Source: Mesopusillimonas faecipullorum (lineage in GTDB: Bacteria > Pseudomonadota > Gammaproteobacteria > Burkholderiales > Burkholderiaceae_B). From it: a stretch of DNA of 64,000 nt. Position 1 is the first letter of the stretch; every line of letters starts with the position of its first letter. Below the pieces are notes generated by a model, which was not told where the DNA came from, ran no database searches, and worked only from the letters and a program-made list of their open reading frames with translations. The DNA is taken from NCBI RefSeq assembly GCF_020539505.1, contig NZ_JACDXW010000002.1, positions 310,001 to 374,000 on the forward strand, in the 5' to 3' direction. The position numbers and the translations under genes are program-made. Shown here piece by piece: positions 1 through 7,625 of the stretch.

Positions 1-1
1 A

Positions 2-109
2 CGCCAGGGCGAACAAATGGTCGAGCAACTGCAGCAGGCTTGGCACACTTTAAGCGACAACGGCAGCAAGTCGGATGAGCCTTCTGCGCCCACCGACGAA
101 CGAGGCTGA
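2..109 (+). CDS. C-terminal end of an unidentified protein (partial)
   Basis: An open frame enters from the left edge and ends at TGA 107-109, giving 35 residues. The tail is hydrophilic, rich in Gln, Ser, Asp and Pro, and ends in an acidic, proline-containing stretch. No domain can be recognised from so short a piece. It stops just before the next gene, which may be co-transcribed with it. Confidence 0.45.
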   Translation, partial: RQGEQMVEQLQQAWHTLSDNGSKSDEPSAPTDERG

Positions 110-113
110 AAGT

Positions 114-1289
114 ATGGCAGGGCGCACGCACACACTGAACCGCCTGATATTGACAACGTTTCTTGCAGTGATGGCGCCCTTGGTCGGCCACGCTCAAACA
201 GCGGCGCCGGCCCAAGCCGCCACGGCAGCGGCCAACACTCAAGTGTTGGCCCAAGATCTTGAACACCCGTGGGCAATGGCCTTTTTACCGGATGGCAGCG
301 TATTGATTACCGAGCGCCCGGGGCGTTTGCGTCATTGGTCTGCCGACTCAGGTCTATCCAAGCCCATACGCGGCCTGCCCGAGCTGTTTGCACAAGGGCA
401 GGGCGGTTTGCTCGATATCGTGGCGCACCCTGATTTTGCGCAGAATCGCCTTGTTTATTTCAGTTATTCACGAGGCGAAGCACGCAATCCCACTCAGGCA
501 CCGGCGGGTACTGAAATTGCCTTGGCACGTTTGTCTGAAGACAATCAGCGTCTGGAAGACGTGCAAACCATCTTCCAGCAAATACCCAAGCTTTCCAGCG
601 GCGCCCACTTTGGTTCACGCCTGGTGTTCGACGATGAGGGCCTGCTGTTCGTGACGCTAGGCGAAAACAACCAGCGTCCCACCGCTCAAGATTTACAGGG
701 TTTACAGGGCAAAGTCGTGCGTTTGAAGCCCGACGGCAGCCCCGCGCCCGGCAATCCCTTTCAGGATCAGGCCGGCGCACGAGCCGAAATCTGGTCGTAT
801 GGGCATCGCAACCCGCAAGGTATGGCCATAAACCCCTGGACCCAACAAGTCTGGACTCACGAGCACGGCCCACGGGGCGGCGACGAAATCAACGTCCTGC
901 AAGCCGGCGCCAACTATGGTTGGCCTTTGGCTACCTACGGGCTGAATTATTCGGGTTTGGCCATACCTGAAGCCCAAGGCCAGCAGGTGCCCGATACCGA
1001 GGCTCCGCTTTATTATTGGCCGGTATCCCCAGCCATCAGCGGTATGGATTTCTATAATCACCCGCGCTTTGCTCAGTGGCAGTCTTCGCTGTTTATTGGC
1101 GCCCTTAAAGAAAAAGCCTTGCTGCGCCTGCAGCTGGATAAAGACGGCCAAAACATCGTTGCGGAAGAGCGCCTGCTGCAAGACCTTGATGCGCGCATAC
1201 GCGACGTGCGCGTGGGGCCTGATGGCTATGTCTATGTGCTAACCGACGCCCGCAATGGCCAATTGATTAAAGTCAGCCCAGGCCCATAA
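114..1289 (+). CDS. PQQ-dependent sugar dehydrogenase (YliI/Asd family), exported
   Basis: Predicted periplasmic soluble aldose dehydrogenase of the glucose/sorbosone dehydrogenase family, which oxidises sugars using pyrroloquinoline quinone. The 391-residue protein opens with a signal peptide of about 28 residues ending GHAQ. The body shows family hallmarks: HPWAMAFLPDG near residue 50, a Gly-rich HFGSRLVF segment in mid-protein, and EHGPRGGDEIN near residue 250, typical of the six-bladed propeller that holds PQQ. An upstream in-frame ATG at 75 exists. ATG 114 is preferred because it places the signal sequence at the N terminus. The family is sure; the substrate is unknown. No PQQ synthesis genes lie nearby. 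Confidence 0.87.
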   Translation: MAGRTHTLNRLILTTFLAVMAPLVGHAQTAAPAQAATAAANTQVLAQDLEHPWAMAFLPDGSVLITERPGRLRHWSADSGLSKPIRGLPELFAQGQGGLLDIVAHPDFAQNRLVYFSYSRGEARNPTQAPAGTEIALARLSEDNQRLEDVQTIFQQIPKLSSGAHFGSRLVFDDEGLLFVTLGENNQRPTAQDLQGLQGKVVRLKPDGSPAPGNPFQDQAGARAEIWSYGHRNPQGMAINPWTQQVWTHEHGPRGGDEINVLQAGANYGWPLATYGLNYSGLAIPEAQGQQVPDTEAPLYYWPVSPAISGMDFYNHPRFAQWQSSLFIGALKEKALLRLQLDKDGQNIVAEERLLQDLDARIRDVRVGPDGYVYVLTDARNGQLIKVSPGP

Positions 1290-1325
1290 AGAAAAGGCCC
1301 GCCTGCAAAATTGCTAGGCGGGCCT
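1288..1325 (-). terminator. Terminator downstream of the usp gene
   Basis: A perfect 10-bp stem (1295-1304 with 1316-1325) and 11-nt loop sit between two convergent genes. Read on the minus strand the stem is followed by TTTCTTT, so it best serves the azurin/usp unit. It could also stop plus-strand transcription. Confidence 0.7.
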
Positions 1326-1349
1326 GGCACAAGCTATGCCACCCAAGGC

Positions 1350-1775
1350 TTATTTGACCAGCGTTACCGGAACGTGAGTCAGGCTAAGTACCTTGGTTGC
1401 AATAGAGCCCAGCAAAAGATTGGAAAAACCGCCCATGCCGCGCGTGCCCATGACGATGTGCTCGCAGTCGGCTTCTTTTGCGTAGTCGACAATGGTGTCG
1501 GCAATCGAGCCGACCCGCCACTGAAACTGTACGTCGATGCCGCTGCCTGCCAGTTGCTCGCGCACAGGCTCAAGCACCTTCAAGGCTTCTTCTTCGTAGT
1601 ACTGATTCAGTGTGTCGGCTGAAATGAAACGCTTGACGTTGCCCGAGGCAATAGGCTGCTGCACGGTTAACACATGCAGCTGCACACCGGCCATGCCTTT
1701 GGCCCAAACAAGACTGGTGGCCAGGGCGTTGGCCGACGAGGCAGAGCCGTCTATGGGAACGAGAATACGGTTCAT
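1350..1775 (-). CDS. Universal stress protein, UspA family
   Basis: Small cytoplasmic nucleotide-binding stress protein, 141 residues, the usual size for a single Usp domain. It starts MNRILVPIDGS, the canonical first strand. It carries the ATP-binding signature GTRG followed by a Gly-Ser pair (GTRGMGG...LLGS) around residues 110-126, so it probably belongs to the ATP-binding subclass. It lies 9 bp downstream of the azurin gene on the same strand and is probably co-transcribed with it, which would link it to respiratory or redox stress. That link is inference. Confidence 0.93.
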   Translation of the reverse strand: MNRILVPIDGSASSANALATSLVWAKGMAGVQLHVLTVQQPIASGNVKRFISADTLNQYYEEEALKVLEPVREQLAGSGIDVQFQWRVGSIADTIVDYAKEADCEHIVMGTRGMGGFSNLLLGSIATKVLSLTHVPVTLVK

Positions 1776-1784
1776 GTGGTTCTT

Positions 1785-2234
1785 TTAGCTAGAGACCTTG
1801 AGCACGCCCTTCATGATGGCCCAGTGGCCGGGGAAGGAGCAAAAGTAGGCGTAGTCTTCGCCGTCGGCCAGTTTGCTGACGTCGAACGTGACGCTAGAGG
1901 TTTCACCACCACCTATCATGTCGGTATGAGCCACTACGCGTTCGTCGTTGGCTTTAAGGTAACCGTTGGCGGGGCCGGCTGCCATGCCTTCTTTGGCTAC
2001 GGCGTCAGTGTCGGAAGCTTTGGTAAGCACCCAGTTATGGCCCATTTGCGCCACCTTGAGTTTGCCGGTGTGCTTGAGGTTGACGGTGAATTCTTTGCAG
2101 CTTTTATCGACAACGATCTCTTTCAGGTTGAACTGCATGGCGTCGTTGCCTTCGATGGTAACGTCACATTCAGCGGCCATGACAGGAAGGGCAGCGGTGC
2201 AAAGCAGGGCGGTTGCAGCAAACTTGGCAAACAT
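1785..2234 (-). CDS. azu: Azurin, type 1 blue copper protein
   Basis: Periplasmic one-electron carrier of the cupredoxin family, commonly linked to denitrification or to peroxide and redox stress. A 20-residue signal peptide ends VMA. The mature protein is 129 residues and aligns without gaps to classical azurin numbering: disulfide Cys3-Cys26, and copper ligands Gly45, His46 (MGHNW), Cys112, His117 and Met121 ([10 protein letters not shown]). The frame is open further upstream, but ATG 2234 follows a clear AGGAG at proper spacing and yields the signal peptide. The universal stress protein gene follows at 9 bp. Confidence 0.97.
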   Translation of the reverse strand: MFAKFAATALLCTAALPVMAAECDVTIEGNDAMQFNLKEIVVDKSCKEFTVNLKHTGKLKVAQMGHNWVLTKASDTDAVAKEGMAAGPANGYLKANDERVVAHTDMIGGGETSSVTFDVSKLADGEDYAYFCSFPGHWAIMKGVLKVSS

Positions 2235-2345
2235 ATGTGAATCTCCTGAGAATAAAAAGACATCGGCGGCGCGTGGCCGCAATCGATATATTCATTCTAC
2301 CCCTTTGGACGCAGCCATGTAGGCCAAGTCATGGCATTAATCAAT

Positions 2346-2392
2346 GTAAAAACGCCCCGACATCGCGAAGCAGGCTTCACTATGCGGGGCGT
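2346..2392 (-). terminator. Terminator after the orphan binding-protein gene
   Basis: An 8-bp GC-rich outer stem (2352-2359 with 2385-2392) encloses a second small stem (2367-2370/2375-2378). It is followed on the minus strand by five T's. It lies between the ABC binding-protein gene and the azurin promoter region. Confidence 0.7.
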
Positions 2393-2404
2393 GAGCAGGC
2401 TTAA

Positions 2405-2434
2405 ACAAGGCTGTGCTTAACGACACAGCCTTGT
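2405..2434 (-). terminator. Second hairpin directly after the binding-protein stop codon
   Basis: A perfect 11-bp inverted repeat (2405-2415 with 2424-2434) with an 8-nt loop lies 12 bp past the stop codon. The T-tract on the minus strand is short (TTTAAG). It may work in tandem with the stronger terminator 13 bp further on. Confidence 0.5.
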
Positions 2435-2446
2435 GCCGGACACGAA

Positions 2447-3625
2447 CTAACGCTTGGGCGTGTAGGCTGCGTTTTCGTCGATCAGTTTCCAATCGCCGTC
2501 TTCGATGCTGATCATGACGCGCGAGCGGTGGTCGTCAAGACCGAAGTGGTTTTCGGGGGTCATGTTGAAGACGCCGTGCGTAACGGCCACACCTTGCGAG
2601 GCCTCGAGGGCGTCACGCAGGCCTTTACGGAACTCTGGCGTGCCGGGCTGGCCGGCTTTAAGCGCCTCGGGCACGGCACTTTCTACGAGAATGACGGCGT
2701 CGTACAGGTGAGCACCAAAGGGCGAGAGCGAACCAGGGCCGTATTTGTCCTCGTACAACTTGATGTACTCAAGTGCAGGAGCCTTGGAAGGGTGGGTTTC
2801 AGGCAACTGGTTAGCCACCATAACAGGGCCTACTGGCATGACCGTGCCTTCAACTGCCTTACCGCCTACACGGATGAATTCTTTAGTGGCGGTACCGTGG
2901 GTTTGGTAAATGCGCCCCTTGTAACCGCGGTCTTGCAGGGTAACCTGAGGCAACACCGAGGGTGTGCCCGAAGCGGCAACCAAGATGGCGTCGGGGTTGG
3001 CGCTGACCAGCTTGATGGCCTGAGCGGTAACGCTGGTGTCGTTGCGGTTGAAGCGCTCGATGTTCTTGAATTCGATACCGGCTTTTTCGGCGGCTTTGCG
3101 CATGGCATTGACCCAGCTTTCGCCATAGGCGTCGGCGTAACCAATAAGGCCCAAAGACTTAACGTTATTGGCCTTCATGTGGTTGATCAGGCCTTCTGCC
3201 ATGACGTCGTAGTGCTGGGGAGAACGGAACACCCAGACGTTTTTCTCGCCCTGCAACTCGACTGGCGCCAGCGTAATTTGCGGGGTTTGAGACTCGTTGG
3301 CGATTTCTGCAATGGCAGCGCCGGTAGGCGTGGCCGACGAGCCGATCAGGATATCGACCTTGCTTTCATCAACCATTTTGCGAGCATTGCGGCCGGCGGC
3401 AGTGGAATCGGTAGCGTCGTCTAGGATGATGTAGTTGACCTTTTGCCCGGCGATTTCTGTGGGCAGCAAAGGAATGGTATTGCGCTGGGGAATGCCCAGG
3501 GCGGCTGCGGGGCCGGTGGCCGAGAGCGAGATGCCGACGTTGATGTCTGCCAAAGCAGCGCCAGAGAACAGGCCGCCCATTGCGCCTGCTATTACCGATA
3601 CCAACAATTTCGTTTTGATGTTCAT
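2447..3625 (-). CDS. ABC transporter substrate-binding protein, branched-chain amino acid type (orphan)
   Basis: Periplasmic binding protein of the Leu/Ile/Val-binding (HAAT) family, 392 residues. A signal peptide of about 26 residues ends ALA. The mature part has the type 1 periplasmic-binding fold pattern: GISLSATGPAAALG at the first strand, ILIGSSATP, and GFxLYDAV-like HLYDAVILVES late in the chain. GGAGG lies 5 bp before ATG. No permease or ATPase gene is adjacent, so it must share membrane partners elsewhere or act as a sensor. The ligand could be an amino acid, amide or aromatic acid and cannot be told from sequence. Confidence 0.88.
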   Translation of the reverse strand: MNIKTKLLVSVIAGAMGGLFSGAALADINVGISLSATGPAAALGIPQRNTIPLLPTEIAGQKVNYIILDDATDSTAAGRNARKMVDESKVDILIGSSATPTGAAIAEIANESQTPQITLAPVELQGEKNVWVFRSPQHYDVMAEGLINHMKANNVKSLGLIGYADAYGESWVNAMRKAAEKAGIEFKNIERFNRNDTSVTAQAIKLVSANPDAILVAASGTPSVLPQVTLQDRGYKGRIYQTHGTATKEFIRVGGKAVEGTVMPVGPVMVANQLPETHPSKAPALEYIKLYEDKYGPGSLSPFGAHLYDAVILVESAVPEALKAGQPGTPEFRKGLRDALEASQGVAVTHGVFNMTPENHFGLDDHRSRVMISIEDGDWKLIDENAAYTPKR

Positions 3626-4015
3626 GTTGCCTCCAGGGCGGGTTATAGGAATGTTTTAGATGACGAATGATATTGCTTTATGGCCGCGCCGTGAATGGGC
3701 TTGACGGCAAATAATGTCAAAAAATAGGGGCTTCTGATTGCTTGGGCAACTGTTTGCCACAACAAAGGCGAAGCAGGATGTCATATTACGCATGTACGTT
3801 TGTTACGCACAGTCATGTTTACCCTAGTTCACCTATCTAAGTATTAGTTGACATAATATACATTATGCGTGTTTTATGACTAAAGAATAAGGACGCCTTC
3901 AGACGTCCATTTCTGTTTCGCAGCCTGCGCTGTCTACAAGGCCCGCAGCTTTCTCAGGCTAACAAGGTTTTATGCCGAGCCTGCAGCGCTTGATTTGCCG
4001 GCAAGTCCGCTTGAT
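3626..4015. other. 390-bp intergenic region upstream of the binding-protein gene
   Basis: No gene is visible here. The region is AT-rich between 3800 and 3890 and should hold the promoter of the minus-strand binding-protein gene. It contains an inverted repeat at 3852-3867 and a short hairpin at 3891-3908 (GGACG/CGTCC). Confidence 0.6.
3848..3867. promoter_or_regulatory. Candidate operator with TTGACA overlap
   Basis: CATAAT-ATAC-ATTATG (3852-3867) is a perfect 6+6 bp inverted repeat. It overlaps a consensus -35 hexamer TTGACA on the plus strand (3848-3853). It resembles a GntR- or TetR-type half-site pair, but no regulator gene is next to it. Confidence 0.35.
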
Positions 4016-4885
4016 TCAAACCGACGGCAAAGGAATCACCTTGTCTTTATCATGTGGCGGCAACTGAAAACGGCCCGCCTGCCAGTCGGCCTTGGCTTGT
4101 TCTATGCGCTCTTTGCTGGAAGACACGAAATTCCACCAGATATGCCTGGGCCCCACGGGTTCGCCACCCAACAACATCATCTGGGTGTTTTCAACAACGC
4201 GTATGGCGCCTGTGGCTTGCGGGGCAAACACCAACATTTGCCCTGGCTGATAGGTTTGGCCCTGGTATTCCACCCGCCCCGAAGCCACGTAAGCGGCCCG
4301 TTCAGGGTGTGTATCGGGCAGCGGCACCTGGGCGCCGGCTCCCGCCTGCACATGCAAGTAGAACAAGGGCGAATACACCGGAGACGGACTGCTTTGGCCG
4401 TAGGCGCTGCCCGCGATCAACCTGCCTTGCCACCCTGCTTCGTCGATGATGGGCAAGGCGTCGGGTGGGTAATGATTGAACGTAGGCGCGGCTTCTTCGT
4501 GGGATTCAGGTAAGGCCACCCAGGCCTGAATGCCATCGATGACACCGCCTTTGGGGCGCATGCCGTCAAATCGCTCGGAATGGCTGATGCCGGAACCCGC
4601 CATCATCCAGTTCAAAGCGCCTGGCCGTATGATTTGCTCGACCCCCAGGCTGTCGCGGTGGGTCATTTCGCCCTGGAATAAATAAGTGACGGTAGCCAAG
4701 CCTATGTGCGGATGCGGGAGCACATCGAATTGTTCGGGCACCGGAGCATGTAGATCGTGTGGGCCCATGCGATCAAAAAACACGAATGGGCCTACCATGC
4801 GGCGCTGACGAAACGGCAACACCCTGCCCACCTCGAAGCCGCCACCCAAATCGTGGGAGCGCGTTTCAATGACGATATCCAGCAT
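4016..4885 (-). CDS. Pirin family protein
   Basis: Bicupin iron protein of the pirin family, 289 residues. Bacterial members act as redox-sensitive regulators or quercetin 2,3-dioxygenases. The N-terminal cupin keeps the metal ligands: two His in HPHIGLATVTY near residue 56 and His/Glu in GISHSER near residue 100. The open frame extends 33 codons upstream. ATG 4885 is chosen because AAGGAAG precedes it by 7 bp and homologues begin near MLDIVIETRSHDLGGGF. It is apparently monocistronic. Its physiological role is unknown. Confidence 0.9.
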   Translation of the reverse strand: MLDIVIETRSHDLGGGFEVGRVLPFRQRRMVGPFVFFDRMGPHDLHAPVPEQFDVLPHPHIGLATVTYLFQGEMTHRDSLGVEQIIRPGALNWMMAGSGISHSERFDGMRPKGGVIDGIQAWVALPESHEEAAPTFNHYPPDALPIIDEAGWQGRLIAGSAYGQSSPSPVYSPLFYLHVQAGAGAQVPLPDTHPERAAYVASGRVEYQGQTYQPGQMLVFAPQATGAIRVVENTQMMLLGGEPVGPRHIWWNFVSSSKERIEQAKADWQAGRFQLPPHDKDKVIPLPSV

Positions 4886-5029
4886 GAAGGGCTTCCTTTT
4901 GTCAGTTTGAAGCGATTTCAGGGCTGCACTTCTTGGTGCAGCCCAGTTATAGTTGCTATCCAGACGCATGACTGATGCCGGCATGAAAGGCTAAAGCCTG
5001 CGCGTTTACCTTAGCGCCCGGAGGCCATT

Positions 5030-5533
5030 ATGCTTGCTGTACGTTACTCGAAGATTTTGTTGCTGGCGGCCATCGCCTTGTTTGCCAGCCTGGTTGCTTT
5101 CGGCAACATCACCGATTACGGCTCTAACTTTGCATTCGTGCAGCACGTATTTCTGATGGATACGATCTTTCCGGATGCAAGCATTAAGTACCGCTCCATT
5201 GAGTCTCCTTTTATTCACCATGCGGGCTACATATTTATTATTGCGCTGGAAGCCCTGACCGCCATTTTATGCTGGATAGGCGCCGCGCGCCTGCTGTGCC
5301 GTGTCAAAACCAGCAGTGGTCGTGATTTCAACCGTGCCAAAACTATGGGTATTGCCGGGCTGACGCTAGGCTTTTTGGTATGGCAGGTGGGCTTCATGTC
5401 CGTCGGTGGCGAATGGTTCGGCATGTGGATGTCCAAGGAATGGAATGGCGTGCCTGATGCTTTTCGCTTTTTTATTACCATTGGCGTGGTCTTGCTTTAC
5501 CTGACGCAGCGCGACGAAGACCTTCAGGACTAA
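5030..5533 (+). CDS. DUF2165 small integral membrane protein
   Basis: A 167-residue inner-membrane protein with four predicted hydrophobic segments: about residues 10-30, 62-88, 105-128 and 142-160. Its pattern fits the DUF2165 family (predicted small integral membrane proteins), including FGNITDYGSNFAFVQHVFLMDT and SKEWNG. AGGAG-like GGAGG sits 9 bp before the ATG. The function is unknown for the whole family. It is monocistronic and convergent with the LysR gene that follows. Confidence 0.8.
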   Translation: MLAVRYSKILLLAAIALFASLVAFGNITDYGSNFAFVQHVFLMDTIFPDASIKYRSIESPFIHHAGYIFIIALEALTAILCWIGAARLLCRVKTSSGRDFNRAKTMGIAGLTLGFLVWQVGFMSVGGEWFGMWMSKEWNGVPDAFRFFITIGVVLLYLTQRDEDLQD

Positions 5534-5562
5534 GCGCCCTGCTCTATCCGTTTGCCCCCTGC

Positions 5563-6459
5563 TCAAGCATCCAGCAAGCTGGAGAAGGCTTGAGCTGCCG
5601 GCGATAAAGGCCGCTTGGCGCGGCGTAAGCGATATAGCGGGCGGCTCAGCTGTAGCGGCATTTGCACCTGCGCAAGCCGTTTCAAGGCGATAAGGTCTTG
5701 CACCATGCAGGCAGGCAAAAGGGCCAGGCCCAGCCCTTGGGCCACCGCCCTGGCTATCCCTTCATTGCTACCGATTTCCAAGGTTCGGCTTGGCGTAACA
5801 CCGCAAGCACGCAGCAGGCGCTGCGCCACTTCGCCGGTGCCCGAACCCGCCTCGCGCACCAACCAGGGCTCTGCGCCCAATTGTTGCAGCGTAGGCCGCC
5901 CCGCCTGCGCCAATGCCGGCCAGCCCGCTGCGCTGACCACCGCCAGCGCCTCTTCTTGCCAAACGGTTGCCACGATACCGGCTTCGTCGACGACACCCTC
6001 AACCAAAGCCAGATCCATGTGGCAATCGAGCAGGCCTTCGCTGATGAACTGGGTGTTACCCACCACCACTTTGAGCTCGATATCGGGATGTTGATCGCGG
6101 TAAACCGCCAGCAAAGGTGGCAGCCAGTAGCCGGCTACCGTGGTGCTGGCGCCTATGACCAGCGTGCCTTGCCTGAGCCCCGTGCGGGCATGCACGTCTT
6201 CAAGTGCCGCATGCTCGAGTGCGAAGATTTCTTTCAGGTGCTCGAACATGGCTTGCCCGGCTTCGGTGAGGTGGATGCCGGCGCGCGAAGTGCCACGTCC
6301 GGCTCTGTCTACCAAAGCCAGGCCCAATTGCAGTTCTAGTTCTTTAACGCCTTTGGAAACCGCAGACTGGCTGACGCACAGCAATTCCGCCGCTCGTGAG
6401 AAACCGCCTTGACTGGCAACGGCGTGAAACATGCGGGCCAGATGAAGATTCAGTGACAT
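5563..6459 (-). CDS. LysR-type transcriptional regulator, YeiE-like
   Basis: DNA-binding regulator of 298 residues. The N-terminal winged helix-turn-helix spans about residues 1-60 (FSRAAELLCVSQSAVSKGVKELE), and a LysR substrate-binding domain follows from about residue 90. It is transcribed divergently from a YeiH-family transporter gene. That is the arrangement of yeiE-yeiH in enterobacteria, where YeiE controls the neighbouring sulfite/sulfate-related functions. Control of the adjacent transporter is therefore likely, but this is inference from context. Confidence 0.9.
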   Translation of the reverse strand: MSLNLHLARMFHAVASQGGFSRAAELLCVSQSAVSKGVKELELQLGLALVDRAGRGTSRAGIHLTEAGQAMFEHLKEIFALEHAALEDVHARTGLRQGTLVIGASTTVAGYWLPPLLAVYRDQHPDIELKVVVGNTQFISEGLLDCHMDLALVEGVVDEAGIVATVWQEEALAVVSAAGWPALAQAGRPTLQQLGAEPWLVREAGSGTGEVAQRLLRACGVTPSRTLEIGSNEGIARAVAQGLGLALLPACMVQDLIALKRLAQVQMPLQLSRPLYRLRRAKRPLSPAAQAFSSLLDA

Positions 6460-6575
6460 GGCAGCACACCCAAGGTATGAGCTTAATTCATTAATTGTTG
6501 AAAAATAGATATTTTACTTATATAACGAAAAATAATATGCTAAGAGCGTCTGATTTGTAAAGATGCACCGCTGTC
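6460..6575. promoter_or_regulatory. Divergent promoter region of the LysR/YeiH pair
   Basis: This 116-bp AT-rich spacer between two outward genes contains TTAATTCATTAATT (6484-6497) and several A/T tracts. LysR regulators usually bind T-N11-A sites in such spacers. No single box can be fixed by eye. Confidence 0.45.
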
Positions 6576-7625
6576 ATGTCCGCTCCTTCCCTTGCCGATA
6601 CCTCTGCCCAACCCCTACGCCACAGTGTAGGCTGGGTTTACGGCGTTTTATTATGCGTTTTGCTGGCCTGGCTGGCAGGCATACTGGCACAGCAAAGCGC
6701 CATGCAAAAAGCGGGTATCTCGGTATTACCGCTTGCCATTGTGCTGGGCATGATCATCGGCAATCTGGCACCTGCGCCCTTGCGCTTGGTCGACGCCGGT
6801 ATTCAGTTTGCCAAAGGGCGCTGCCTGCGTCTGGGCATTATTTTGTTCGGCTTTCACCTGACGTGGTTCGAACTGCTTGCGGTGGGTGTCGGCGGCTTGG
6901 CGCTGGCAGTCACCATGCTGTCTATGGCTTTTCTGGTCACCGTCTATGTGGGCACGCGTTATCTGGGTATGGAACGCGACACCTGTATTCTGATCGGAGC
7001 AGGCAGTGCCATTTGCGGTGCAGCAGCTGTGTTGGCGACAGAACCGGTGGTAAAGGGGCGCAGCGATCAGGTCGCGGTCGCGGTGGCTACGGTGGTGTTG
7101 TTCGGCACCCTGGCCATGTTTGTCTACCCTGCCCTTTACCCTTATCTGGGCCTCTCTGAAGTGGCCTATGGCCGCTATGCCGGGGCCACCATACACGAGG
7201 TAGCGCAAGTGGTGGTAGCAGGGGCTGCCGTGGGCCAGGCCGCTTTGCATGCCGCAGTCATCGAAAAAATGCTGCGAGTGCTGTTGTTGGCCCCCTTCTT
7301 GCTTTTGCTTTCGGCCTATCTGCTGCGTCGTCCTGACAGCGCGGCGGCTTCGCAAGACGCCAAGCGTTTGGTCATCCCTTGGTTTGCCCTGGGCTTCGTA
7401 GCCATGGCCGGGGTCAACTCCCTGGCTTGGCTACCCGAGCCGGCGGTAGCCGGCATTCTCAAGCTTGACGCTTTTTTGCTGGCCATGGCCATGACAGCGC
7501 TGGGCCTTAGCACGCGCCTACGCGACGTGCTGCGTGCCGGTTGGCGCCCCTTGTTGCTGGCCGCTATGACCGCCTTGATGTTGCTGGGTGTGGGCTATGT
7601 GCTGACGCGATGGTGGGTGGCCTGA
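6576..7625 (+). CDS. yeiH: YeiH family putative sulfate exporter (UPF0324)
   Basis: Polytopic inner-membrane protein of 349 residues with about ten hydrophobic segments. It belongs to the UPF0324/YeiH family of putative sulfate or organic-anion exporters. Family features include the conserved [15 protein letters not shown] segment, [10 protein letters not shown] in mid-protein and [10 protein letters not shown] near residue 205. The cognate LysR gene lies immediately upstream in the opposite direction. The last 31 bp overlap the 3' end of the convergent copA gene. Transport activity is inferred from the family and has little direct proof. Confidence 0.88.
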   Translation: MSAPSLADTSAQPLRHSVGWVYGVLLCVLLAWLAGILAQQSAMQKAGISVLPLAIVLGMIIGNLAPAPLRLVDAGIQFAKGRCLRLGIILFGFHLTWFELLAVGVGGLALAVTMLSMAFLVTVYVGTRYLGMERDTCILIGAGSAICGAAAVLATEPVVKGRSDQVAVAVATVVLFGTLAMFVYPALYPYLGLSEVAYGRYAGATIHEVAQVVVAGAAVGQAALHAAVIEKMLRVLLLAPFLLLLSAYLLRRPDSAAASQDAKRLVIPWFALGFVAMAGVNSLAWLPEPAVAGILKLDAFLLAMAMTALGLSTRLRDVLRAGWRPLLLAAMTALMLLGVGYVLTRWWVA

